64,000 bases of DNA, taken from Spirochaetota bacterium (GTDB lineage Bacteria; Spirochaetota; UBA4802; JAFGDQ01). Below, in pieces: positions 1 through 8,490 of the stretch; position 1 is the stretch's first letter, and each line of letters begins with the position of its first letter. Location: positions 1-64,000 of the forward strand of contig JAXHTS010000012.1 of assembly GCA_034190085.1 (NCBI GenBank), read 5' to 3'. The notes below the pieces were generated by a model. It worked only from the letters and a program-made list of their open reading frames with translations, did not search any database and was not told the DNA's origin. The position numbers and the translations under genes are program-made.

Positions 1-1
1 A

Positions 2-136
2 TCAGGAAGATTGAGGAAGCTCTCAGTCCTCTCCTTTGGGCTGAAAACCGCACATGAGGAGATTAGCATCAGGATTATTATTATTTCTAGTATGGGTGTA
101 ATTCTCTTAGTCAGCATATATTCCATTATATACTAA
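2..136 (+). CDS. C-terminal end of a membrane protein (partial)
   Basis: An open frame enters from the left window edge and stops with TAA at 134-136. The 44 visible residues end in a hydrophobic stretch of about 18 residues that reads as a final membrane helix. A clear intrinsic terminator overlaps the stop codon, which is the main reason for believing the frame is a real gene end. The family cannot be told from so short a piece. Confidence 0.45.
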   Translation, partial: SGRLRKLSVLSFGLKTAHEEISIRIIIISSMGVILLVSIYSIIY

Positions 137-165
137 AGCTCAAACCAATTGAGTAGCTTTTTTTA
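135..165 (+). terminator. Rho-independent terminator
   Basis: AAAGCT and CTCAA pair with TTGAG and AGCTTT around a short ACCAA loop, with one bulged T, and the stem runs into seven T's. It begins within the TAA of the preceding frame. A second, weaker hairpin (GAACCT at 217-222 with AGGTTC at 236-241, then a T run to 250) lies about 60 bases downstream. Confidence 0.75.
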
Positions 166-814
166 GATAGATACAAATTATTTTGTCTGATTTACTATTG
201 TAAATATTGTAAATTAGAACCTGTTTATTGCAGAAAGGTTCCATTTTTTTGTATTTATAGAGTTAAATGATTATGAAAAATCTCCTCCCAGAAGGGATCG
301 TAGGAACTAAAAATTTGTTGATTAAGGATTAAGCTTACCAAAAAAAGAGTGAGTTATGTTTTGATGAGAAAAAATGAGCTTACTGTTTCAACGATTTATT
401 GCTCCTTCTTAGAATTGGCTGCTGTATTGAGATATCATGACTCTTATCAAATTTTTGTTACATTTTCTTCTCTTTCCTTTTGTATTTCAAAAAAAATTTT
501 AAAACTACTAAAAATCATATAAATTCCATTGACCTTATTGATTATTATTCATATCAAACAAATCACAATATCATCGTATTTTTTCACAGAAAGGGATCTT
601 ATCAACCGGTGATGTCTTAAATTATCGAAAATATCATTTCTGATGTCATTCCACTGTATTCAGTGGGGGTAGGCTCTGCGAATGAAAGATTCTATAACCT
701 TCTGAAAACCAGAAGATTCCGGCACTCCGGCCGGAATGCCAAACGATATAATTTAATAATTCGATATATTCATACACTACAGATTAACCTCGGACTGACC
801 GGCGAGAAGATAAT
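166..814. other. Intergenic stretch without a gene
   Basis: No credible coding frame is visible in about 650 AT-rich bases. It holds the weak hairpin at 217-250, a small hairpin CTTCTG/CAGAAG at 699-715, and a near-perfect 20-base palindrome at 721-740 (GGCACTCCGG followed by CCGGAATGCC, one mismatch). The palindrome lies about 75 bases before the decayed regulator and could be an old operator or a mobile-element relic. Confidence 0.5.
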
Positions 815-3800
815 ATGAATCAACAAACTCAGATATTAAAATCAAAACTTACCCCACTACTGCCATCTAACGCAATAATGAGAGAGAGAGATTGCGTCCC
901 CTGCTTGATGAAATCCCGAATAAGAAAATTACTAATGTAGTTGCAGGAGCGGGTTTTGGCAAGACTACATTGATAGCTCAAGCTTGCATGTATTCCAAAG
1001 TTAATACAGTATGGTATCGGCTCGATAAATCAGATAAAAATTTTATAACCTTTCTTAGTTATTTGATTGCCGGAATAGGGAAGTATTTTCCCGAATTTGG
1101 GATTGAAACACATCAAAAAATAGAAGATTCTTAAATTTTGAATAGAGAACGTGAGGCAATCCTTACGGTTTTTTTTAGCGAGATAGAGAAGGTCCTAAGA
1201 AAAAACCTTATTATTGTACTTGATGATTATCACCTTATAAAGGATAGTCAGGAGATAAATGAATCCTTAGAATTTTTTCTTGAGAATCAACCTCTCGAGG
1301 TTCATCTTGTTATTATCAGCCGTAGCGACCCGGGTTTATCTCTCTCTAAATTCAGAGCAAGAAGAGAGGTGCTCGATATCAGAGAAGCTGATCTTAGCTT
1401 TACACTCCCAAAAGTCCAACAGTTCTATTTGCAGTTGTTTGATATCCCTTTACATGAAGAAAGCCTGAAGATACTTAACCAGAAGACAGATGGTTGGGTC
1501 TCAGGCTTAATCCTTTTTTATCATTCTTTAAAATGGAAAAATCCGAAGGAGATTGATGAATTATTATATAAACTCAAAGGATCGCAACGGATAATATCGG
1601 ACTATCTGGAAGAAAATGTTTATAAAATGCACTCGAATGAAATAAAGAATTTTATGATTAAAACCTCAATCCTATCCTGTATCAATGCAGTTTTTTGTAA
1701 TCAACTTCTGGGAATAAGCAATTTAGAGGATATTCTAAAATATATTGAAGAGGATCATCTCTTCACCCTCCCCTTTGATGAAGACAGAGTTTGGTATTAC
1801 TGTCATCATCTATTTCAGGACTTTCTGCACAGGCGACTTCATAATGAACTTATACGAGAGGAGGTCCTAAAGCTCCATAAAAATGCAGCAGTACTCTGGG
1901 AAAAGCAGGGAGAATACGAGAAGGCTCTTCGACATTGCATAAAGGGGAACATATAGAAGAGGCATGTAAGTTGCTGAGTATGATGGGTAGTGAAGAGCTT
2001 ATTAAAGAAGGCCGTTTGCAACTGATCAATTCATACATTGAAAGAATACCAGATAGCTTTCTAAAAAATGAACCCTAGATTAAATTAACTCAAACCCGGG
2101 TACTGGAATATTATTATAAGACAGATAGAGCAATACAGGCTTATAAAGTTGCTCTCAAAGTTTTTCGGAAACATGAGCCTCCAAAGGATATTGGCATGTG
2201 CCTGAAGGCCCTGGGATACAATTATTATCTTAATGGTGATTTTAAAAGCTCAGAAAAGAACCTCAAAGAATTGCTCGAGCATGTTAAAAATATTCCTCAC
2301 CTATATATTGATATTTTAGGATATTTAATACATATTTCATTTTTTTTAGGGAAGATGACTGTTGCAAATAAATACTCGGAAAAGGCATGGGCTTATATTA
2401 AATGGATTAAACAATAAGGAGTTAAATGCATGGATCTATTTCAATCAGGGTTGTATGTTTCTCCGTTCCGGTGATTTTATGAGAGCGCGAAAGTTGGGAG
2501 AACAGGCTAAAGAGATATATAAAAATATGCAGACCTATAACTTCCTTGCTTTAGATTATTTGTTGATTTCACATTCATGTTTCTATCTGGGTCTTTTTTC
2601 AGAAGGCATGGAGAATGCAACGAGAGGTGTAGAGCTGGTTAAAGAGAGGGAGTTGAAAAATATTAATTATGCCAATCTTCTGATGGTTTCATGTCTAAAC
2701 GCAGCGGCAATGGGAAAGATATCAGATGCGATAAAGTATGGCAATGAGAGTTTGAAAATTTTTCAGGATATGGGGGAACGGAGAGGCCAGGCACATACCT
2801 ATTACGCACTTTGCTATGCCTATGTAAAGTCCGGGAATCCCTTAGCAGCAGAGGAGTGCGCCAGGTCAGGTTTAAAGGCAATAAAGGGTCTGACATTGCC
2901 GTTAATCGAGGGATTGCTGAAATGGAGTTTAGTCAGGTTATTACTTGAAAAAAGGCTTTATAGAGATGCCCGGCCCCTGATGAATGAAGCCGAAAAACTT
3001 CTGAAGAATTCAAAGTTTGGCCTCAGTATGATATATTTCTCCTGGGCTCGGTTTTATTGGGAACAGAAAGAGAAGGGACATGCCCTGAATAAATTACAGG
3101 CAGGTCTCCAGCTCAGCAAGGCTAATCAATACGAAGCATGGATCGTTTCTGAAAAACACTGGATAATCCCTCTGCTTATTGAGATTTATGCTGCTGGGAA
3201 AATGAAAGATTATATAGAAGGGATATTTTCAAAGATTAGTTATCATGCTCTAAAGGAATTAGCCTTATTGCAAAATAACACAAACCCGCTAATAAAGAAA
3301 GCAACCTCAGACATCTCTGAATATATTAAAAGTGCGCCACCTCCTTCGATTACGGTCTTCAGTCTGGGGAAATTCCGTGTGTTCAGGGGAGAGGAAGAGA
3401 TACCCCCGGAGAGGTGGAAGAGTAAAAAAGCAAAGATGCTTTTTAAGTATCTCCTCTTCTCCCGCTCCCGGGGCTTTATATCGAGGGAGATATTGATGGA
3501 GTTGCTATGGCCTGAGGAAGATCCTGCAAAGTCGCGCAAGCGGCTCCATGATGCGCTTTATTCACTCCGAAAAACCATAGAACCGGAAATCACTAGAGGA
3601 GCTTTGTCCTCATATATCATGAGGGAGGAGGACTCATATCAGCTCAATCCTGGAGAGGAGGGGTGGGTTGATGTTGATGAATTCAGAAGTGAATTAAGAA
3701 TGGCCGTAAAGGAGGAGAAAAATACGGAACAGTCGATATTACATTACATGAAGGCCGAGGCTCTGTATCAGGGAAATTTTTTAGAAGAAGACCTCTTTGT

Positions 3801-4104
3801 TGAGTGGAGCATGAACGAGAGGGATAGCCTGAGAGAGAAATATATGAGATTATTAGAGAAAATCATTGGATACTATAATGAAAAAAGGGACTATACAAAA
3901 TGTATCGAATATGCCAATAAGTATCTGGATGTTGACAATTGCGAAGAAAATATATATCAACAGTTGATGAATTTTTATTCACTCACCGGCAATACAGCCA
4001 TGGTTAATAAGACCTTTGAGAGATGTAAAGAGAATATAAAGAAGGAACTTGATTATTCGTTAAGTGATGAGACTGTTGAATTGTATCGAGAATTGGTATT
4101 ATGA
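815..4104 (+). pseudogene. MalT-type ATP-dependent regulator with C-terminal BTAD domain, multiply broken
   Basis: The conceptual protein has an N-terminal STAND-type NTPase domain (Walker A GAGFGKTT, a VLDDYH Walker B-like segment), a long TPR-like middle, and a winged-helix plus bacterial transcriptional activator (BTAD) domain over about the last 240 residues. Such proteins are signal-sensing transcription activators. The ATG at 815 reads 24 residues, then an AG-dinucleotide run at 880-891 throws the frame; one AG fewer restores it. Further lesions are an in-frame TAA (1132-1134), a frameshift near 1945-1956, an in-frame TAG (2076-2078) and a frameshift near 2400-2415. The last 580 codons from about 2362 remain open and could make a BTAD-only fragment. 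The target genes are unknown. Confidence 0.85.
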
Positions 4105-4124
4105 ATATAAGCTAAATGAATTTA

Positions 4125-4153
4125 TAGTATCACGACATCAAATTATGATACTA
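4125..4153. repeat. Inverted repeat after the regulator pseudogene
   Basis: TAGTATCA (4125-4132) and TGATACTA (4146-4153) are perfect complements around a 13-base loop, 20 bases after the pseudogene stop. No T run follows, so a role as terminator is uncertain. It may instead be the edge of the mobile debris that follows. Confidence 0.5.
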
Positions 4154-4220
4154 CACAATCAATGAATGCCTTTCACGGAAATTCTCGGCCAATTCTTCTA
4201 ATTCTCTTCACCGGGCTCGA

Positions 4221-4296
4221 TGTAAACGACATTTGCCGTAGTGAAACGGAGGCAAATGTGCCGAAGGCCAAGGAGCGAAGCGACGCAGCGTTTACA
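4221..4296. repeat. 76-bp foldable dispersed repeat, copy 1
   Basis: The ends TGTAAACG and CGTTTACA are perfect inverted repeats. Inside, ACATTTGCC and GGCAAATGT form a second perfect 9-bp stem around a 13-base loop, followed by a GC-rich segment that includes GGAGCGAAGCGACG. A diverged copy with the same order of blocks lies at 30911-30989. The element sits within an IS630-like transposase relic. It resembles REP- or MITE-type non-autonomous repeats; no coding content is likely. Confidence 0.65.
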
Positions 4297-4403
4297 TCAT
4301 ATTGGATTTGCCGAAAAACTCACTACCAATTTAGACCAGCTTCGTCAGCATTATCCTGAAGCCGAATATATCGTTTTGATACAAGATAATCTGAATACCC
4401 ATA
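4297..4403 (+). mobile_element. IS630-family transposase fragment
   Basis: About 35 codons match the end of the DDE domain of IS630-type transposases: a phenylalanine-alanine-rich helix, HYPEAEYIVLI, then the hallmark QDNLNTH containing the second catalytic aspartate. Nothing upstream or downstream continues the protein. On its left it abuts the foldable repeat, and on its right it joins the broken RND gene read from the other strand, so it marks the insertion that destroyed that gene. Confidence 0.6.
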
Positions 4404-4404
4404 A

Positions 4405-4781
4405 TTACACCATACTTGTTTACTGAAAACATTCCAATCTTTCGTAGGTATTTTATTAATAGTCTGTACACCATCGATATTTTTTATAGCATTTGTTATT
4501 TTTCTAATTATTTTTATATTATCTTTGGTGAAGATATTATCCTCTTTAAAAACAATTGCTACCAAGTCTCCATTTCCATAAGTTTTTTTAAATTTCTGAT
4601 ATAGCTGGATAGCTGGATCATCATTCTCAAAAAAAACATCATAATTATTGTTTTGTTCCTGTTTTGTGAAATAATAGGATAGAAAAGTTGTTAGCATTGC
4701 TATTAAAAGAATAATAATATAATTATATTGTTGAATATTACAGCTAATGATATTAGTGATACTATTCACTTTATTTTTCAT
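4405..4781 (-). pseudogene. RND/MMPL-type transporter, N-terminal fragment
   Basis: About 125 residues match the start of RND superfamily exporters: a first membrane helix at residues 19-38, then a periplasmic segment with the block LYQKFKKTYGNGDLVAIVF. The intact RND protein beginning at 8491 has the same layout (YEKFQEEYGNDEFIYIIY), so the two are paralogues. Homology stops near 4405-4430, where IS630 debris begins, and the remaining 650 or so residues are missing. It is the last gene of the minus-strand set with the flavodoxin. It cannot make a working pump. Confidence 0.7.
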
Positions 4782-4823
4782 TTTTTATCCTTAAATAAAA
4801 TAGTAAAATGAGAAATGAAATAT

Positions 4824-5357
4824 CTATATCCCTCTAACAAGGTTAGCTATATTCTGTTTTATTTTGTCTAAATCTACTTCATTGGGTTTACCTCTGATAT
4901 CACCCATCCTACCTTTGGTACTCATTTCTACTGAGCCATGAAACTCGCTTAAAATATACCATTCATCCAGAATTTTAAAACCCAGATGATCGAAAAACTG
5001 ACCTACATATTTACCAACAGGAATTGCTTCGTTTATTCCTGTATGCGGGCCAGAATATGTACAAAAGATCAGAGCATACTTTCTAGGCATTTCCGGAGCT
5101 GCTAATTGTATGCGCCCCAATTTATGATACTCACTAAATTTGTTATTCAAAAATGATTGCATTGGTTTGGGAGGCAACCATTGGTATGAAGGACTACCGA
5201 CACAGACCAAATCATAATCCAAAAAATCGATTCCATCGGCTTCATCCGATTTCATCAGTTCAACATTCGCCCCTGCATCATCAAGCCCTTCTTTTATTGA
5301 CTTTGCTACCTTTTCAGTATTTCCACTATTAGACCAGTATATAACAATTGCTTTCAT
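4824..5357 (-). CDS. Flavodoxin-family protein
   Basis: A 177-residue flavodoxin-fold protein. The N-terminal strand is followed by an FMN phosphate-binding loop (SNSGNTEK, residues 9-16), and GSPSYQWLPP near residue 55 corresponds to a second FMN-contacting loop. It is probably a cytosolic one- or two-electron carrier. The ATG lies four bases after the stop of the Fe-S protein gene, with a purine-rich ribosome site inside that gene's end, so the two are co-translated. Pairing with a [4Fe-4S] protein suggests the two exchange electrons, but the partner reaction is unknown. Confidence 0.85.
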   Translation of the reverse strand: MKAIVIYWSNSGNTEKVAKSIKEGLDDAGANVELMKSDEADGIDFLDYDLVCVGSPSYQWLPPKPMQSFLNNKFSEYHKLGRIQLAAPEMPRKYALIFCTYSGPHTGINEAIPVGKYVGQFFDHLGFKILDEWYILSEFHGSVEMSTKGRMGDIRGKPNEVDLDKIKQNIANLVRGI

Positions 5358-5360
5358 CTG

Positions 5361-5840
5361 TTATTCCTTCCTTTCGTATTTTGGGCATCTTTCATAAGCT
5401 GCATCCCCTTTGCTGACAGCATCTGCAAATGCCATGCATGTGGGAAATCCGCATTCTTTACAATTCGATTTAGGGAGACACTTTAGGATTTCCAGTACAG
5501 GAATATATTCTTGTTTTTTATAATTAGGTGTGATCGATTCCTTATTTGATTCAATATCATTTATAAAGCCCTTTATATGATCGAAAAAGACAAGAGCTTG
5601 CTCTCGATTTTCAAAAACTCTTGCGATCACTTCATCTGCATATAACGCACAATCTATACCTTTTAATAAAAATTGAATATAGTGTGGGCTTTTATAATAT
5701 TTCGCTTTTTCAGCCACTGCATTGATGTAAGGGAAAAGTGAACTAACATCAGTATCCAGTTTAAAATGAGCGCGAAATACTGAAGTTCCGGGATGGCATC
5801 CTGGAGCTTCCATCGAAAAATTTGTATAATCTTTAATCAT
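5361..5840 (-). CDS. Small [4Fe-4S] protein, stand-alone sensor-like domain
   Basis: A 159-residue protein with a C-terminal PF04060-type Fe-S motif: Cys127, Cys130, Cys135 and Cys152 in a C-x2-C-x4-C-x16-C arrangement (NCKECGFPTC). The first 110 residues form a conserved domain shared with the LuxR-type regulator encoded just upstream (blocks LFPYINA, FENREQA, YIP-L-I). It lacks the DNA-binding part, so it could be a redox partner, a decoy or an electron carrier for the flavodoxin that follows. The operon order is regulator, this gene, flavodoxin. Confidence 0.8.
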   Translation of the reverse strand: MIKDYTNFSMEAPGCHPGTSVFRAHFKLDTDVSSLFPYINAVAEKAKYYKSPHYIQFLLKGIDCALYADEVIARVFENREQALVFFDHIKGFINDIESNKESITPNYKKQEYIPVLEILKCLPKSNCKECGFPTCMAFADAVSKGDAAYERCPKYERKE

Positions 5841-5915
5841 TTGAAAACCTCTTCCTTATTATTTATATTGCATTCACAATGTAATATAAATATATACTAT
5901 AGACAGAAACTTGAA

Positions 5916-5933
5916 ATCACCCATTTGGGGGAT
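5916..5933. promoter_or_regulatory. Candidate operator before the Fe-S/flavodoxin genes
   Basis: ATCACCC, a 4-base ATTT spacer and GGGGGAT form an 18-base inverted repeat with one mismatch, 76 bases before the start of the Fe-S protein gene and after the end of the regulator gene. AT-rich promoter-like sequence (TATAGT/TATATT on the minus strand) lies between it and the gene. The placement fits a site for the neighbouring LuxR-type regulator; this is inferred from position only. Confidence 0.35.
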
Positions 5934-5975
5934 ACGACATATTTTTTTATGATTTTTTTAGATAATCAGATAAAA

Positions 5976-6848
5976 TCAGAAGATTTCATGACGGATCGCC
6001 CAGACAGATGCCTGGGTTCGATCATTCACGCCAGTCTTGTTGAATATATGGAGCACATGGCTCTTTACGGTATGCGGGCTAATTGATAAGAGGGTAGAGA
6101 TTTCGGTATTTGTAAATCCTTCAGCCACGAGGCGAAGCACCTCAACCTCCCGTGCGGTCAGGTTAATTTGAGCTTTATTGTTTTTATTTCTTATTTTTTC
6201 AGTAATTCTTAAAACCTTTCCCTCCAGGCTTTCGATATATTCTTTCCGCTTCTTAAGCATATCCTTTCTTTTATTGGTATCAATATCAATGGCAATTGTT
6301 GAGATCAAATTACCATCATTATCAAAAAGAGGATACAGAGCTGTCTCTGTTATTGGGTTACTTAGTGCTTGGCATCTATCATGATCGACTTCTCCTTTAC
6401 TCAGGGCAGCGGCAAATGCAATGCACGTTAGGAATCCACATTCCTTACAATTTGTTCCCGGAAGCAACCTGAAGATATCAAGAATAGGAATATATCTCTT
6501 CCTTTTATAGTCCGGCTTGATAGAACTCCTCATTGAATAAAGCTCATTAAGAAAATCAATCAGACGCTTAATAAATTGGTGAGCCTGTTCTCGGTTCTCA
6601 AAAGAGCTGATTGCAACGTTATCCGGATAGAGAGCGCATAGACGTTCATTAAATATAAATCTTATATATATAGGTTTTTCATAATATTCAGCATCTTCAA
6701 TAATTGCGTTGATGTACGGGAATAACTGTGAAATATCATTATCCATCTTAAAATGGGCCACCCGCTTTAAGCTTTCGAGCAATGGACCACAGGGTAGCAG
6801 AGACAGGTCTTTATATCGCTTAATAAATATTTGATTAGTTATGGCCAT
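5976..6848 (-). CDS. LuxR-type transcription regulator with N-terminal [4Fe-4S] domain
   Basis: 290 residues in three parts. Residues 1-130 plus the Fe-S motif (Cys134, Cys137, Cys142, Cys159; C-x2-C-x4-C-x16-C) match the neighbouring small Fe-S protein. Residues about 163-190 (ALYPLFDNDGNLIST) read as a short PAS-like segment. Residues about 228-290 are a LuxR/FixJ-type helix-turn-helix (LTAREVEVLRLVAEG, then TVKSHVLHIF). There is no receiver domain, so the Fe-S cluster is the probable signal input, perhaps for oxygen, NO or redox state. It is transcribed in the same direction as its likely targets, the Fe-S protein and flavodoxin genes. An attC-like repeat lies just upstream. Confidence 0.85.
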   Translation of the reverse strand: MAITNQIFIKRYKDLSLLPCGPLLESLKRVAHFKMDNDISQLFPYINAIIEDAEYYEKPIYIRFIFNERLCALYPDNVAISSFENREQAHQFIKRLIDFLNELYSMRSSIKPDYKRKRYIPILDIFRLLPGTNCKECGFLTCIAFAAALSKGEVDHDRCQALSNPITETALYPLFDNDGNLISTIAIDIDTNKRKDMLKKRKEYIESLEGKVLRITEKIRNKNNKAQINLTAREVEVLRLVAEGFTNTEISTLLSISPHTVKSHVLHIFNKTGVNDRTQASVWAIRHEIF

Positions 6849-6909
6849 ATATTCTTATTCCTTACTCCATTGTGTTATGAAAGTTTTCGCCTTTTATTTA
6901 TTTTCAAGG

Positions 6910-7008
6910 AGTCACGGAAGGCGAGTATTCTTAAATTTGGCAAGAGCTTTTTGCATATAACTTCATTGCAAAGGGACTGGAATACTTTTCAATGAGCGTG
7001 TGATTATA
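6910..7008 (-). repeat. Cassette-type repeat A: attC-like hairpin plus conserved flank
   Basis: Read on the minus strand, TATAA (7004-7008) and TTATA (6956-6960) pair outside, and TCATTG and CAATGA pair inside around an unpaired loop, which is the architecture of an integron attC site ending in GTTATATGC. Beyond it the block TACTCGCCTTCCGTGACT (6910-6928 on the plus strand reads AGTCACGGAAGGCGAGTAT) recurs near 33.2 and 38.5 kb. The site separates the heptad-repeat gene (7032-7484) from the Fe-S regulator. Confidence 0.45.
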
Positions 7009-7031
7009 CCAGATATAGCAAAAATGGGTAT

Positions 7032-7484
7032 TTATAATAAACCGACTTTTTGTAAAATAGTTCTCATCTTTGTATTATCTTTTGCATATTCTTTTAGAAC
7101 TCTTTCCAGCATCTCTTCTCTTTCCCTAATTCTTGAATTCTCATTCTTTATAGGCGAGAGTGTTGTTCTTCTGTCCCAGATGGCAAAACCAATAGTAACT
7201 GCAACAATCCCTGCAAAGGCAGCAACCATTCCAATAAAAATATTTATCAACTCATTAAAACGCTTATCAATAGACTCGAAACGTTTATCAACAGACTCAA
7301 AGCGCTTATCAACAGATTCTTTAAATTCTTTTAAGGTTGTTTCTATTTTAATTAACCTATCTCTATCCTCAAGTGTAAAAGGGATATCTTTTGCTATTGC
7401 ATAATCAAAGGAGATAAATATATTTAATATACAAGTAACCGCTAAGAGTATCTTTACAACCTTATTTAACATATGATTCACCAT
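7032..7484 (-). CDS. Exported or membrane protein with heptad (VDKRFES) repeats
   Basis: 150 residues: a basic, hydrophobic N-terminal signal segment (residues 8-25), a charged coiled coil, a membrane helix (about residues 87-105, MVAAFAGIVAVTIGFAIW) and a charged C-terminal tail. The coiled coil has three successive 7-residue repeats of the type VDKRFES, encoded by three nearly identical 21-bp DNA units (plus-strand 7258-7320). Similar short repeat proteins are scattered through bacterial genomes, and Bdr proteins of Borrelia have a comparable layout. Function is unknown. The repeat tract could change copy number. Confidence 0.7.
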   Translation of the reverse strand: MVNHMLNKVVKILLAVTCILNIFISFDYAIAKDIPFTLEDRDRLIKIETTLKEFKESVDKRFESVDKRFESIDKRFNELINIFIGMVAAFAGIVAVTIGFAIWDRRTTLSPIKNENSRIREREEMLERVLKEYAKDNTKMRTILQKVGLL

Positions 7485-7906
7485 TTATTCAATATTATCT
7501 AAAAATATGGCCTATTATTCAAGGCGTATTATAAGTAATAATAGATTTGCTGTCTATCTATTTTTCACTAATTCAGTACTACTGACAATATAATGAATAG
7601 ATACTCGAAATCCTTGATTTGCCAGAAGGAGAGAAGGTTACTCTACTCATATTTACCAGCACATCTATTAATATTTTTCCCCTTATTGCCCAAAGAGATA
7701 ATAAATATCCTTCACATAAAATTCTGATCAATCCTAACTTTTTTGCATTTTTTTATTAACCTGTCATACTTTTTTTTATTTTCCCCTAAAATCGATTAGG
7801 AATCGATTAGAAATCGATTGGTGATTTGTATATTATCAATATTGAAATGCTTTTCATAAATTTGGGAATTGATCCCAGCGAGAATAAAAGAGGAGGTTTG
7901 TTAATT
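7485..7906. other. Intergenic region before the DUF6125/RND genes
   Basis: About 420 AT-rich bases without a convincing gene. The right part carries the three phased AATCGATT sites described separately. A coding frame can be drawn from 7826, but it lacks a ribosome site and the strong site lies just before 7907. Confidence 0.5.
7790..7819. promoter_or_regulatory. Three phased AATCGATT palindromes (candidate operator)
   Basis: AATCGATT, itself an 8-base perfect palindrome, occurs at 7790-7797, 7801-7808 and 7812-7819, with an exact 11-base period that puts all three on the same face of the DNA helix. They lie about 90 bases before the ATG of the DUF6125-like gene. Such an iterated array is typical of a cooperative repressor or activator site; the regulator is unknown. 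Confidence 0.55.
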
Positions 7907-8410
7907 ATGTGCACAAAACAAGTAAGCCTTACAACTGAACAGAGAGAAAAAATTCTTAAGAACTTGTTGGTACTATTGGATGGGAGATGGTTTCTAAAAT
8001 CTATGGTCGAATATGATTTTAACGGTGCCACAAAAGTAAATCTGGCAGTAGCCAAATCCATTGGGAAAACAGAAATGAAGCTATTGAAGGAGGAGACTGG
8101 ATGTGGAGAAATCAAGAATATTGAGGATTTTAAAGCAATTATGGACCTTCTATTCGATATCACTGTACCTGATATGCAGAAGTATGAGTTTGAAATCGTC
8201 GATCAAAATACTTTCAGATCCTACTTCTATGAATGTCATGTTCATAAAATGACGAGTGAAGCAGGAACTAAGGACATTCATCAATGTGCGGGTAAAATAA
8301 AAGCTCAGGGATGGCTTGAAGGCCTGGGTATTGATGGAGAAGTGATAGCGGAGAAGAATACGAACAACTGCAATGGATCTTGTGAAACCTTTGTGAAATT
8401 TAAATGGTGA
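7907..8410 (+). CDS. DUF6125-like protein
   Basis: 167 residues when read from ATG 7907, which is chosen because AGAGGAGG stands 10 bases upstream. The sequence has the DGRWFL block near residue 24 and a C-terminal cysteine-rich half (ECHVHK, HQCAGKIKAQGW, NNCNGSC) typical of a family of small uncharacterised cytosolic proteins (DUF6125). Several spaced cysteines and histidines could bind a metal. It is followed by an RND exporter after 80 bases. A 23-codon relic of a second copy stands after the exporter (10907-10975). Biochemical role unknown. Confidence 0.6.
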   Translation: MCTKQVSLTTEQREKILKNLLVLLDGRWFLKSMVEYDFNGATKVNLAVAKSIGKTEMKLLKEETGCGEIKNIEDFKAIMDLLFDITVPDMQKYEFEIVDQNTFRSYFYECHVHKMTSEAGTKDIHQCAGKIKAQGWLEGLGIDGEVIAEKNTNNCNGSCETFVKFKW

Positions 8411-8490
8411 AATAAGCATATATAGATATTGGGTTATCCATGTAACTCTTGTATACTCAATATATATATAGAGAAGACGAAGGTAAGATC

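Noticed and set aside
815-4104. Reading of in-frame TAA, TAG and TGA codons as recoded sense codons
   Set aside because: Intact genes in the window end with all three stops, and the broken genes also carry frameshifts, so decay is the simpler explanation.
4162-4426. Plus-strand frames of 60-65 residues
   Set aside because: They run through the foldable repeat and IS630 debris and are not independent genes, apart from the short IS630 match itself.
6005-6040. GGTTCGATC as a possible tRNA T-arm
   Set aside because: No acceptor stem or CCA fits and the sequence is inside the regulator's coding region.
7250-7320. The 21-bp tandem units as a possible CRISPR array
   Set aside because: The repeats are contiguous without spacers and lie in frame within a coding sequence.
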